40,109 nucleotides of DNA from NCBI GenBank assembly GCA_003427395.1, contig BFEA01000161.1:1026508-1066616 (forward strand), given 5' to 3'. The position numbers and the translations under genes were made by a program. Source of the DNA: Chara braunii. Taxonomy: Eukaryota > Streptophyta > Charophyceae > Charales > Characeae. The notes under the pieces were generated by a model. That model was not told where the DNA came from. It saw nothing but the letters and a program-made list of their open reading frames with translations, and did no database searches. The first letter of the stretch is position 1. Each line of letters starts with the position of its first letter. Below, piece after piece: positions 30,574 through 40,109 of this stretch.

Positions 30574-32544
30574 ATGGATTCCCCACGCCGCTGCGGCGGC
30601 GGAAGGAATAATAGCAGGGTAGGCGTCAGTTGTACCCGAGGTCTGTCGTTGCTCCGCGTGTCGACTCTTCTCGTCTGTGTGGTCGCCGCTTTGTTCCCTG
30701 TCGCTCGCTGCTTTTATCTTCCCGGCGTGGCGCCTCGCGACTACAAGAAGGGAGAGAAAGTGACGGTCAAAGTCAACAAGTTGAGCTCGACGAAGACGCA
30801 GCTCCCTTACGAGTACTACTCCGTTCCGTTTTGCAAGCCGGATGCGATCAAGAACAGCGCCGAGAACTTGGGCGAGATTCTCGTCGGTGACCGCATCGAG
30901 AACTCCAAGTACCTCTTCAGCGTGGGCGACGAACAGCATTGCGTCGTCGTCTGCCGTATTGCCTCGCTGAACAAGAAGCAGGTGAAGGCGTTCCGCGGCA
31001 AGATCGAGGATGACTACCGTGTGAACATGATCTTGGACAACCTTCCCGTGGCGATGGTGAGGAAGAGTAAGAAGGACGGGGACGAGCGGAGCTACGAGCG
31101 CGGCTTCCCCGTGGGCACACACACCAAGGACGATGACCGGTACATTCTCGTCAATCACTTGGAATTCACGGTGTTGTTCCATCTGGACCAAGCGACGGGT
31201 AACAGGCGCCTCGTGGGATTCGAGGTCATGCCGCGCAGTGTCAAGCATGCGTACGAAACGTGGGACGACGATGCCACCACTTTCAAGACTTGTAATCCCG
31301 ACAGCGGGGTGGGAGAGCTCAAGATGCCGGCGCAGGAAGTGAAAGAGAACGAGGAAGTCGTCTTCACGTACGACATCAAGTGGCAGCAAAGCAATATTAA
31401 GTGGGCCTCTAGGTGGGACACGTACCTGCACATGAGCGACGACCAGATTCATTGGTTTTCCATCGTGAACTCGTTGATGATCGTCCTATTCCTGTCCGGT
31501 ATGGTGGCTATGATCATGATGCGCACGCTGCATCAGGACATCACCAAGTACAATCAGCTGGAGACTCAGGAGGAGGCACAGGAGGAGAGTGGGTGGAAAC
31601 TCGTCCACGGCGATGCCTTCCGCCCTCCCTCCCATGCCAGTCTGCTGTCTGTGTACGTTGGCACGGGAGTGCAGTGCTTCGCCATGACGCTCGTAACTAT
31701 GATCTTCGCCGTCTTGGGCTTTTTGTCGCCTGCCAATCGAGGCGGGCTTATGACTGCTATGCTGCTTCTGTGGGTCTTCATGGGGGTTTTCGCTGGGTAC
31801 GCTTCTTCTCGGCTGTACAAGGCTTTCAAGGGTACGGACTGGAAGAAGAACACGCTGAAGACCGCGTTCCTGTTCCCTGGCCTCGTTTTCTGCATCTTCT
31901 TTTTATTGAACTGTCTGATTTGGGGCGAGAAGTCGTCCGGCGCCGTTCCTTTCTCCACTATGTTTGCCCTCCTTTTCATGTGGTTTGGCATTTCCGTGCC
32001 CTTGGTCTTCATCGGCAGTTACTTCGGATTCAAGAGGCCGGCTATCGAAGACCCGGTGAAGACGAACAAGATCCCCCGCCAAATTCCAGACCAGCTGTGG
32101 TACATGAAACCCGCCTTCTCCGTGCTTATTGGTGGTATTCTGCCGTTCGGAGCTGTCTTCATCGAGCTGTTCTTCATCTTGAACTCCATCTGGACCAACC
32201 AGTTCTATTACATCTTCGGCTTCCTCTTCTTGGTCTTCTTGATTCTTATCGTCACTTGCGCAGAGATCACCATCGTGCTCTGCTACTTCCAACTCTGCAG
32301 TGAGGACTACCATTGGTGGTGGAGGGCGTACATGACGTCCGGTGCTTCCGCACTTTACCTCTTCCTGTACTCTATCTTCTACTTCTTCACGAAGCTGGAG
32401 ATCACCAAGTTCGTCTCAGGTGTTCTCTACTTCGGATACATGTTCATTGCCTCCTACGCTTTCTTCGTCCTGACCGGAACCATCGGCTTCTACGCGTGTC
32501 ACTGGTTCGTGCGGAAGATTTACGGCTCTGTCAAAATCGATTAG
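30574..32544 (+). CDS. TM9 superfamily (nonaspanin/EMP70) protein, 656 aa
   Basis: TM9/TMN proteins are endomembrane (Golgi/endosome) multispanning proteins implicated in sorting membrane cargo. A signal peptide occupies residues 1-46 (hydrophobic 24-46, cleavage before F-Y-L-P-G). The lumenal domain (47 to about 290) carries family blocks V-K-V-N-K-L-S-S-T-K-T-Q-L-P-Y, A-E-N-L-G-E-I-L-V-G-D-R-I-E-N-S and Y-R-V-N-M-I-L-D-N-L-P-V-A. Nine spans lie at about 294-317, 360-385, 391-410, 429-450, 461-484, 513-537, 544-569, 589-606 and 616-642, with W-K-L-V-H-G-D-A-F-R-P-P after span 1. It ends K-I-D, the KXD/E signal that binds COPI in plant TM9 proteins. Length is normal and no intron interrupts it. 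The ATG at 30574 is preferred over an in-frame one at 30505, because the upstream 23 residues are Arg-rich and would bury the signal peptide. GC-rich third positions differ from the repeats around it. It is closest in type to the TM9SF2/4-like plant group. Confidence 0.96.
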   Translation: MDSPRRCGGGRNNSRVGVSCTRGLSLLRVSTLLVCVVAALFPVARCFYLPGVAPRDYKKGEKVTVKVNKLSSTKTQLPYEYYSVPFCKPDAIKNSAENLGEILVGDRIENSKYLFSVGDEQHCVVVCRIASLNKKQVKAFRGKIEDDYRVNMILDNLPVAMVRKSKKDGDERSYERGFPVGTHTKDDDRYILVNHLEFTVLFHLDQATGNRRLVGFEVMPRSVKHAYETWDDDATTFKTCNPDSGVGELKMPAQEVKENEEVVFTYDIKWQQSNIKWASRWDTYLHMSDDQIHWFSIVNSLMIVLFLSGMVAMIMMRTLHQDITKYNQLETQEEAQEESGWKLVHGDAFRPPSHASLLSVYVGTGVQCFAMTLVTMIFAVLGFLSPANRGGLMTAMLLLWVFMGVFAGYASSRLYKAFKGTDWKKNTLKTAFLFPGLVFCIFFLLNCLIWGEKSSGAVPFSTMFALLFMWFGISVPLVFIGSYFGFKRPAIEDPVKTNKIPRQIPDQLWYMKPAFSVLIGGILPFGAVFIELFFILNSIWTNQFYYIFGFLFLVFLILIVTCAEITIVLCYFQLCSEDYHWWWRAYMTSGASALYLFLYSIFYFFTKLEITKFVSGVLYFGYMFIASYAFFVLTGTIGFYACHWFVRKIYGSVKID

Positions 32545-33780
32545 ATTGGCTTAAGTGAAGCAATCTCAGAGGATTGAATGTGGATGGGTGGGTAGGTGGA
32601 CGTGACAAGTAGATGAGGAGGGGGGAGGGTTGGGGGGGATGAGACAGAGGTAGTGGAGGAGGAGGATGAGTTTATTAGTGAAAAGAAAATGACGCGATGA
32701 CGAGTGTGTAGGGCTTTGAGAGGCGAAGATGGCGTTGACATGGTTTTGAACTCTCGTTAGTGCGTCTGTTTCTTTCTCTTGTTTAATGAGATCTCTGCTA
32801 GCCGTGTAGGGTGCGCGGGGGAGGGGGTATAGGTGTGGAGAGACATGGAACGGCCTCAGAAATGGCTAGACGAGCTTGTGAGGGAGGGAGGAATGTTTAA
32901 TTAGTGCATCAGGAGGGTTGAACCGTGAAAGACCGCAGAAGGTCCTCCTCACAGTACCGGCTCGGAGTAGAGGGGGAGCAGTGTGGCGAAGGTATGCGCA
33001 ACCTTGTCCTTCGTAAGGATAAGGAGGAAGAGGGAGCGTACGTGTCAGGCCATGTGGATGGAGTGACAGTTGAGGTTGAGATGGTGTAATTAACCTCTGT
33101 TTGTCAAACTATGGTGTATGTGGCGAGCAATGCTTGGTACGTGAACGGTTACGATGGTCATGTGGCTACTTCTGTTTGTCATAAAGCATGGTGTATATGA
33201 CGAGGAATGATTTGTATTTCCACCATGGCGGTGGTCGTGTGGCTGCGGCTCTTGGGCAGTGTGACGAGGGATGTGGGCAGTGAGAGATGGGGGGGGTGTG
33301 CGGTGAGTTGTGCAGTGGACGTCGACGGGTTAACGGAAGTACTGAGGGGCTGGTGAGTGAGAGAAAGGAGATGGTTGGGGGGTAAATGAGTAAATTGAGT
33401 CAGAAATGAAGTTAACAATGGGGGAGATGTTAGGTTATCAATTGTCATGCACGACCTTTGTGCCGAACGGTCGTGTTGAGGTGGAGGATCAGATATGATA
33501 GAGAGATGTCTCGGGCGAGATAAACGAAAAAGGGAGCACGGGACGATGACGGCTATGGGAGGAGGATTGCAATCAGGGGGGGGGATGTGGGTGCGGTGTA
33601 AGGTGGCGACAGAGTCACTAAGTGGACGTGTCCGACTGTGGATGAATGTGGGGGTTGTGGAAGGTCAGCCGAGAGGTGAAATAAAGGAGAGCGCCACACA
33701 AGACTGCTCGACGGCGGGAGGTCTAGTTGGTTATTTTATCGAATGACGTGTTCGATTATCAGTGAGAGACTTGTTTTGTG
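32545..33780. other. 3' flank of the TM9 gene
   Basis: G/T-rich, without a further gene. No canonical AATAAA lies within the first kilobase, so the poly-A site is not identified. Contains the 75-bp tandem pair listed separately. Confidence 0.45.
33096..33245. repeat. 75-bp tandem duplication
   Basis: Two diverged units start tctgtttgtc at 33096 and 33171. They share atggtgtat, gacgagSaatg-like and ggtcRtgtggct segments in order. Confidence 0.75.
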
Positions 33781-33919
33781 CTTTTGAACGGCTTTCTTAG
33801 TGATCGTCATTGTGCAATCTGCGTAGGAGCTTTCGTTGGGCAAAATGAACGCATTTTGTTCTGTTTTTTCTTGTTCTTTTTGGGGCACCCCGACTCGAGA
33901 ATGGGAGGGACGGGCTTCC

Positions 33920-33961
<42 letters not shown>

Positions 33962-35520
33962 TATTGTGTATGTACGTGTCGGTTGTGTGGTCGGTCTCGC
34001 GGTCGTGCGTGGTTAATTGACTTCCGCTCTTCACAACTGGGATGGTGGCTACTCGCTGGATTGCCAAATAAAGAGAAGGGCTATCTTTTGTTATCGTCGC
34101 TCACGTCATTTGGTATTTGCTCCCCCCTATTTCTAGGGTTTCCTGTTGTTCTCCCTCCTGTGGGTATCAGTCCCAGCCGGGTTTCTCGGATTTGTCCTTG
34201 CGCCTTGTTTTGCCTGAAAGGCTACTTGTTGTTCTGTTGTTGCAAAGTCGTAACTGCCTCTGTGTTTTCTTATTATCTCAACAAATTGGAACGCAACGTA
34301 CGCGCAGCAGATGGTCTAGAACGACGAAGGTGATGTCCTCGTCTTCTCTCCCCTTCGATTTTTTTAATTTTTTTTTGTGTGTCTTTTCGTTATCGAGTTT
34401 CTCCCGTCTGTCTAGTGTCGTCACTCAGTCGATTTTCCGTTGGATATTTGGTCGTCCTCGTGTGTTTCACTACCACGTAGTATTCGAATAAAGAGTCCGT
34501 GAGGCTATAACTGCATATAGTGTTATGACTGGTACGAATGTTGTTCGTTTTTGTTCTTGCTTCTTTTTTTTTTTTTTTTTTTTTTTTTGGAAAGTCGTTT
34601 TTTGCTTTTCGTAATCGAGTCAAGGTCATTGACCTGTTCGGTAAGATCCCAATTTGATGAAATGACGTGACGTGGCATAGGGAACTGGTCTCTCTAATTC
34701 ACCCCCTTGTTTGTCCTTCGTCGATAACGGCGCTTCACGTCTTTTGAGTACGAGTTGCAGACATGGACCTTCTGGTTGTTGGATGTCGAGCAAATGTTTT
34801 CGTTCTGTTTCACAAAGTCGTAACTTTTTGAGCGATGAATGGAACTGCAGGCCAGCTAATGGGGGGGCAGATATAGTTACGCGAGGCTTTCAGCGCTGCA
34901 TCATCGCCGCCTTCGCAAACGTGCACCGCCTCGTCAGGGACGTTATCGCCAGAATGGCGATGATCAGAGGAATACATTGTCACGACTTCGCCTCTTTCTT
35001 TTATTTGCTTCTCTTTCTGTTTTGTAGGTTTCGCTTCGTGTGACGACACTTGTCAACGTTGTGGTGCGCGGTGTTTTGTAATTTCGTCTGCTGCTTTATG
35101 GAGTATAGGAGGGGGAAGGGGACTTGTTTCATCCTGTGCTTTTCCATTGAACTCCCCTTAACCCTAAAGTGGTCATTTGAGGGTGGTAATGAAGTCACCT
35201 CCTCACTTCTTCACCCGAATACGTATTGGGGGTACGTTTTTGGGGTACAACCGAATGAAGTCACTGGATTTGAGGTACAGCGACATTATAGTTGTAATGG
35301 GGGTATTGAAGTACAGGAATAATGACCCTAAGAAGGTAGGGAAATGTCCACAGACAACGCGACAGTTGACGGACTTGTCATGGGGATTGAAGTGGGATTC
35401 AAGTTTATCATGGGGATGAAGTGGGCATTGAAGTGGGTGGAACAACGTAGTGAATGCAAATCAAGAGACTGAAAGCGTGTTGAAGAGGAAGGTTGGCGGA
35501 GTATATATCTATACGTAACC
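33781..35520. other. Non-coding stretch with GA and T tracts
   Basis: A (GA)n tract lies at 33921-33958, a T run at 34564-34588, and AATAAA at about 34066 and 34487, which could be distal poly-A signals. A short near-repeat of atggggat(t)gaagtggg occurs two or three times at 35376-35438. Open frames are low-complexity. No gene is supported. Confidence 0.45.
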
Positions 35521-35669
35521 GGGGAACAAATCGGCGAGCTAGGTATTACTTTGTTCCCCCGGGAGGGTCAATATCGCTGCATCTCGACTAAAATTTGCAC
35601 TGAAGGCAGGTATACGATGATGATCATACGTTCTATTCGCGGGGAAGACAGTAATCGGCGGACTAGGTA
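35521..35669. repeat. Degenerate foldback related to 36549-36661
   Basis: The right part (35618-35652, cgttctattcgcggggaaga) resembles the right arm of the 36549-36661 element. A ggggaacaaa/tttgttcccc pair lies at 35521-35530 and 35550-35559. A direct repeat aatcggcgRRctaggta occurs at 35529 and 35653. Probably an older, damaged member. Confidence 0.4.
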
Positions 35670-35779
35670 GACGATGAAAACTTAATAAGCATGGTGCGAT
35701 TCAGAGAGGAGGGAGTGGAGGATTAGACAAAGAGGCGATTAGGAGAGGTGGTACCGAGCATCTCTACTCAATTGCAAAT

Positions 35780-36548
35780 TACAGCCGTCGACATCGGCGA
35801 ATTCTTCCCCCTAGTTGACAAACTGTGAGGTTGTGTCGCTGGGTCTTGTGTTCTGCGACTCGTTCTTTTCGTCGTGTCGTTGGGTTGTGTTCTGCGACCT
35901 GTTCTTTTCGTCTTTCCGGGGTTATGTAATCGATTTGCGACCTATTTCCTATTGCTGTCGTATGGTTTCTCGTTGACGACACCTGCAGGTGAGGTCTCCT
36001 GTGGACCGTAGTGTCTCTGCCCATATTTATGCTCGTGCGTGAGAGAGCCTTCGTGTGTGTGTGTGAAGGGGCACACACCCACACACGCACACACACGTAC
36101 AGATAGATAGATACACACGCACGCACACACACACAGAACGGCCGATGCGACGTTGGATTCGCAGGAAGAGAGAGAGAGAGAGAAAGAGGACGTTGGACTC
36201 GCGGGAAGCCGGCGTGTTCATGATGAAGTTAATGAGAAAGCGTACCGTGAATGGCCTGAGCCTGCAGCCACGAATCTAAATTCGACGCGTCTGTATATCA
36301 TGGGTGATGCTCCTTGAGCACTTCAACGTTGAGTAAGCGTATACAAGTAAATGGTCCTTCGACTTTCAGTGGTATGAGCTTACGTTGTTCTTACGGCGGG
36401 TAGGTGACAGTGCGACCGTGACCTCGGTGTGACGACGGGTAAAACATGTATTCAGGAAGGCCCCTCATGTTTGTCCCCGCTTTTGTCTAGTCTACAGAGT
36501 ACGTGATGTCCAGACCCCATGTGTGTTTACACTGTCAGTCGTTGCTAC
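35780..36548. other. Microsatellite-bearing non-coding stretch
   Basis: It contains a 40-bp-scale duplication around 35830-35910 (gttctgcgac..gttcttttcgtc twice) and a GT tract (36051-36064). An imperfect AC tract (36072-36134) able to pair with the GT tract follows, then a GA tract (36168-36187). No gene is seen. Confidence 0.5.
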
Positions 36549-36661
36549 CTACAGTCTTTTCCCCCGAGTACAACGCACGGTCATTATAGCTGAATTTAGA
36601 CTGATATATGTACCGAATTCAGCAATAATGACCGTACGTTGTATTCGGGGGAAGACTGTAG
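36549..36661. mobile_element. Foldback MITE, 113 bp
   Basis: The arms (about 36549-36597 and 36614-36661) pair almost fully. The left starts ctacagtcttttcccccgag and the right ends the complementary gggggaagactgtag. The arms share an acgcacggtcattat / ataatgaccgtacgt core and a gctgaattt/aattcagc inner block. No coding capacity. No TSD was identified. Confidence 0.8.
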
Positions 36662-37969
36662 GCTTCTGAAATTCTACCGTGACAATCCCCACAATATATA
36701 GTAGAGGCAGGGGCCAAGGCCCACTAGCAGCGTTGAGTTACCTCAACGCCTGAATCTGGACGTGCTTGTGGTGAAGTGCAGTTGAGGAAATTCAACGCCA
36801 TTTCTGCCCATTTTCACAAACACGACCAGATTCCGACGTCGAGGAAACTCTTTAAGCTGCTGGTGGAACTTGGCCCCCGCTCCTCTTTACTTACTGTACG
36901 TCGTGCTCCCAGGCGATGCCCGGCTTTTTTTTTTTTTTTTTTTTTTTGGGATCATTTTCGTATGAAGAAGTAAAAAACAAAAAAGTGAAAAAAACGAAAC
37001 AGCGTTTACTGAGGCAGGTGGTTTGGCATTCCGTGTTAGCCTCTCCTCTGCCATTGGTGGGAATGATTTTTTGAGGGTATGGGTGGGAATCTTTTGAGCC
37101 CTTTTCTCTTTAGGGTTGTGTGCCTGTGAAAGAGTTGTACTCATTTTGGCACCTTGCAGTTTTCATCCGAATAGAATGCCCGGTCATTATATAGAGAGAC
37201 GTGTTTGCTCGAAGTGGAAGTCCAGATACCGAGGTAATAACCGGGCGTTGTATTTGGGTCAAGATGGTCGTCCTAGCGGTTCTTTTGACCCGTTGTGTGT
37301 GTGTGTGTGTTTTGGTTCTTTTTTTTTTTTAATACATAATAAAAAGGAAATCCCTACCTATTAGTATACGCCCTTGCTGTTCGTTGTTTGTCGAAAAAGA
37401 AGAAAAAAAAAAGAAAGTATATACGCGCTTACAGAGAACCTGGATGGATTGTGAATTTCCATGGAGAATGCTGGTGGTTCTCTCGAGAAAGAGGTAGTGT
37501 CCCCTTTTTTTGCTTTTTTTGGGGGGGGTACTTTGTTTTTCAGATGTTGTGGGAGCGTATTGCGTTTGACGAGAACACGGTTTTTTAACCTTTTGTGATG
37601 TGACAATGTAATGAGATGTCCTGCCGCTCGTAAAAAAGAGAGCGTGAGGAGAAATTGAGCTGTGCGCGTAAAATGGTCGTGGAATGGTAGTTGTGGGGAC
37701 AGGATATATGCTTGGGGCTCCTTTCGTCTCCCAGTGGCGAGGGATTCTGGCCCCGTCGTTCTTGGTTGAGAAATGAATCAATGGGTGTCGAACGACGGTT
37801 GAACGAGTATGTCCGTTTTCGACCGAATACACGTTTTTCATTAAATGTCCATCAGCGGACGGCAGAGAATCGTACACTTGACACCAAATTCGGTTGGAAG
37901 CCTTGGATTCATAATGACGATGTGACCTTGTTTTCCAGTGTGTCACCATGGGAAATGATGTACTGTGTG
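36662..37969. other. Non-coding stretch around the second foldback
   Basis: T runs at 36926-36947 and 37320-37330, a GT tract at 37295-37309, and a G run at about 37521-37528. Opposing open frames up to 206 codons exist but are broken by low-complexity stretches and show no domain. No gene is called. Confidence 0.4.
37157..37270. mobile_element. Second, diverged member of the 113-bp foldback family
   Basis: Arms 37167-37190 (ccgaatagaatgcccggtca+ttat) and 37235-37258 (taataaccgggcgttgtatt+tggg) pair with a few mismatches. They share the cggtcattat core and ccgaata edge of 36549-36661. Confidence 0.65.
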
Positions 37970-38077
37970 TGCTTGTTCGTACATGTGGAGATAGATAGAT
38001 AGATAGTGAGAGAGAGAGAGAGAGTTGGTGCTAAGGACTGTGTGTGCTTCTTCGTGGACTGTGTGTGCTTCTTCGTA

Positions 38078-38144
<67 letters not shown>

Positions 38145-38174
38145 GGTGCTAAGGACTCTGTGTGCTTGTTCGTA

Positions 38175-38218
<44 letters not shown>

Positions 38219-38320
38219 GTTGGTGCTAAGGACTGGATGGAATTTGTGGTGATGGTTGTTTCTGGGAACACACCGAGAGAGAGAGAGACGGTGCTAAGGA
38301 CATGATGGCTTTCGTGGTGA
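37970..38320. repeat. Composite GA-anchored minisatellite
   Basis: Three to four units of the form gtgtgcttSttcgtacatg, then (GA)n, then gttggtgctaaggact. The GA blocks are at about 38009-38024, 38079-38142, 38178-38214 and a short one at 38274-38288. The ggtgctaaggac tail occurs four times (38027, 38145, 38222, 38290). A (GATA)n tract starts the array (37989-38007). Confidence 0.9.
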
Positions 38321-39063
38321 CGGTTATTTGTGGCAAAAGGCCGCTCGTCAAAGCGTAGTGAAACGTAAGGGTATGTTAGCTGTGTGCCTGCTGGGCGGGC
38401 AGAATATAATGTTGCACAGCATGCGTAGGGGTGGGGTACACGGAAGGATTGAAGCTCTCGTTTGCTCACATACCTATTTTCTGTCTGCCGTAGATATACA
38501 GTTGCCCTGAGATCAGCGGTAGGCATCACTAGGTCAGGTGGCCCCGACGCTAAGTAATAAGCATGCGAGTGATCCCATATTTTGCCAGATCTGTAGACCT
38601 CGATGACAAGCGATGCAATATTTTGCAGATCTGTAAACGGAAATGAGAAGATCGAAAATTTGGCCATCTCGGTTAAAAAATAACAGCCACTGGCATTGAA
38701 ACGCCGGCAGGACCTGCGTAGGTAAATTTCCCCAACAGAAGGTGAAAAAGTACAGAAAATTGGTGGACCATGGCCGTGTTTTTTTTTTTTTTTTTAATAT
38801 ATTATTATTACTTTTTTTTTTTTTGTGTGTGTGTGTATTTACGAAACGCCCATCCTACCACCTCTCTCGATATATATCCTGGCGTAGCCCCCCTCCTTTT
38901 TCTTTTTTCTTTTTTTTTTTATATCTTACCTCATGCGAGGAACATCACTCTCTACCGAAGAGCAACCTGACCAGACTGTGTGAAGAGTTGTGTGCGTGTA
39001 TGTATATGATGCCATGGCAGGCACTCTTTGCTAGGCAGGGATCTGCCTCCGGTGGAAAGACCA
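38321..39063. other. Unassigned stretch
   Basis: T runs at 38780-38795 and 38811-38823, and a GT tract at 38825-38836. No family or RNA gene is recognised. Confidence 0.4.
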
Positions 39064-39163
39064 GGGGCCAAGTCCCACTTACCCGAATGATCGATTTCCG
39101 ACCGCAGATTTGGAAGAACAACGACCAAGAAATCAAGGATCAGCGTAAGTGGGACTTGGCCCC
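39064..39163. repeat. Foldback with perfect 19-bp arms
   Basis: ggggccaagtcccacttac (39064-39082) and its exact complement (39145-39163) enclose 62 bp. Possibly the termini of a tiny MITE or a hairpin transcript source. Confidence 0.8.
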
Positions 39164-39246
39164 GGACTTGGAAGATACCCGAACTATACATTAAACCCAC
39201 CAGTACTTGGGCCAGCTATAGGCAGCGGAAAATAAAAGAGTAGAAA

Positions 39247-39358
39247 CATATTTGTAGTCACGTATGAATTGGGGACCCCACAGGCCGTCGTAGGGAGCGG
39301 CCTACAAATATTTATAGTCGGATGAATTTGGGGACCCCACAGACCGTAGTGAGCGGCC
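39247..39358. repeat. Tandem duplication, about 57 bp
   Basis: Two units share atatttRtagtc, gaatttggggaccccacag and gagcggcct, at 39247-39303 and 39306-39358. Confidence 0.85.
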
Positions 39359-40075
39359 TGGAAAAGTTTGGGAGGACGTTTCCACATAGCGTCATGATGG
39401 GAAATTCCTCCGTGGCACTCCAATTTCTGATATATTGTGCCAAAACAACATGGTAGCCCCCCAGGCTCCCTTTTCGATTCGGCAATCCCGTTCGGAAAGG
39501 AGGCACAGGGATTGGACGATGTGCTTGAAAAGAGGAGGCACACTTGCCTGAAAGGGAAAGTTTTCCTGATCTGGTAACCTCGACCCGTGGACGTGTGGAA
39601 ATCTGCTGCCGCGGTGGAGCCCCTTTTCTCTTGTTTGCCCATTCCCCGCGGCTACGATATGGCAGCGCTGCCATATGCTTTCCAGGCGCAAAGCTACCGC
39701 GGGCCTGTGGTGTCAAGCCCTTTGTCAAATTAAATAAAGTGAAGCCTATAGAAACCAAATATTTATTTGCAATAACAAGATCCTGTCCTTCTGTACACAC
39801 ACAAAAAAAAAAAAGAAGGAAAAGCACTTTTTAAAAGTTTTTATTTTTTTCTTATTAATAAATTCAGAATTCTACTATTTGTAGCGGTGGGACAGACATC
39901 CAATAGTGGAAAGCAGGAAAGAACTATGCCGGAGCATCTATGCCTCGAACGACCAGAATACACACAAATAGTACATCATCGCAAGCAAACAAGTGTAGTA
40001 TCTGTTCTGATCAGTTTAATATCTGATCCGTGGTCCATCGGGCCACATGATATTAAATTAATTTTTCAGGGCTAC

Positions 40076-40079
<4 letters not shown>
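39359..40079. other. Unassigned right end
   Basis: It contains a perfect 20-bp palindrome atatggcagcgctgccatat (39657-39676) nested between ccgcggcta and taccgcggg (about 39646-39705). A-rich sequence follows. No gene is supported. Confidence 0.4.

Positions 40080-40109
<30 letters not shown>
40080..40109. repeat. Terminal A30 run
   Basis: The window ends in 30 consecutive A residues. Together with the microsatellite at position 1 this looks like an assembly edge, though it could also be the tail of a retroelement on the plus strand. Confidence 0.9.

Noticed and set aside
30298-31452. 384-codon minus-strand ORF opposite the TM9 gene
   Set aside because: It lies antisense to the TM9 coding sequence and its upstream GC-rich leader. 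Such open frames are expected from GC-rich third positions, and the peptide (His/Val/Leu-rich) has no domain.
31413-32303. 296-codon plus-strand ORF within the TM9 gene
   Set aside because: A shifted frame of the TM9 coding sequence, with no domain and Arg/Leu/His-rich composition typical of a shadow.
40080-40109. mRNA-type poly-A tail indicating a processed pseudogene
   Set aside because: No coding remnant precedes it and the window ends inside the run, so an assembly edge is as likely.

Overview
The window looks like repeat-rich nuclear DNA from a green-lineage eukaryote. My best guess is a charophyte alga such as Chara. That guess rests on a plant-type TM9 (nonaspanin) protein ending in K-I-D, a Ty3/gypsy element whose primer site matches plant-type tRNA-Asp, a tRNA-derived SINE, and dense GA/CT microsatellites and poly-A/T runs. 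No bacterial operon structure, rRNA gene or CRISPR array is visible. The species is an inference.

Only one convincing host gene is present: an apparently intronless TM9 superfamily gene at 30574-32544 (+), 656 aa, with a signal peptide, a lumenal domain, nine membrane spans and a C-terminal KXD sorting signal. A GC-rich region (about 29.0-30.57 kb) precedes it and probably holds the promoter and 5' leader. Everything else I can name is mobile DNA or its debris.

Layout. 1-2.7 kb: microsatellites and a 303-bp foldback element (1929-2231). 2.7-4.7 kb: 3' part of a decayed LINE on the minus strand with a duplicated tail. 4.9-5.9 kb: two LTR fragments head-to-head, forming a long inverted repeat. 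5.9-7.3 kb: degenerate Asp/His/Asn-rich low-complexity blocks. 8441-27730: one large, old Ty3/gypsy retrotransposon on the minus strand. It has about 3.7-kb (left, 3') and 4.2-kb (right, 5') LTRs, a PBS of tRNA-Asp type at 23500-23516, gag with a CCHC knuckle, protease remnant, RT with YIDD, RNase H, and an integrase with readable D(35)E. An unexplained 4.8-kb region follows integrase and carries about 105-bp tandem repeats and an antisense open region. A foldback element is nested in gag. 27.7-28.7 kb: a perfect 24-bp-arm foldback abutting the LTR, then a SINE. 28.7-32.6 kb: the TM9 locus. 32.6-40.1 kb: non-coding DNA with foldback elements of a second family, a composite GA-anchored minisatellite and short tandem duplications.

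The retroelement is dead: gag has in-frame stops, the protease active site is lost, pol is frameshifted and no target-site duplication is visible. Its most unusual trait is that the LTRs carry coding-like blocks shared by both copies. These include a 207-aa sense-strand ORF in the right LTR, with a decayed partner in the left, and an antisense ORF of exactly 103 aa in both. All percentages and counts given are hand counts over the stated stretches.
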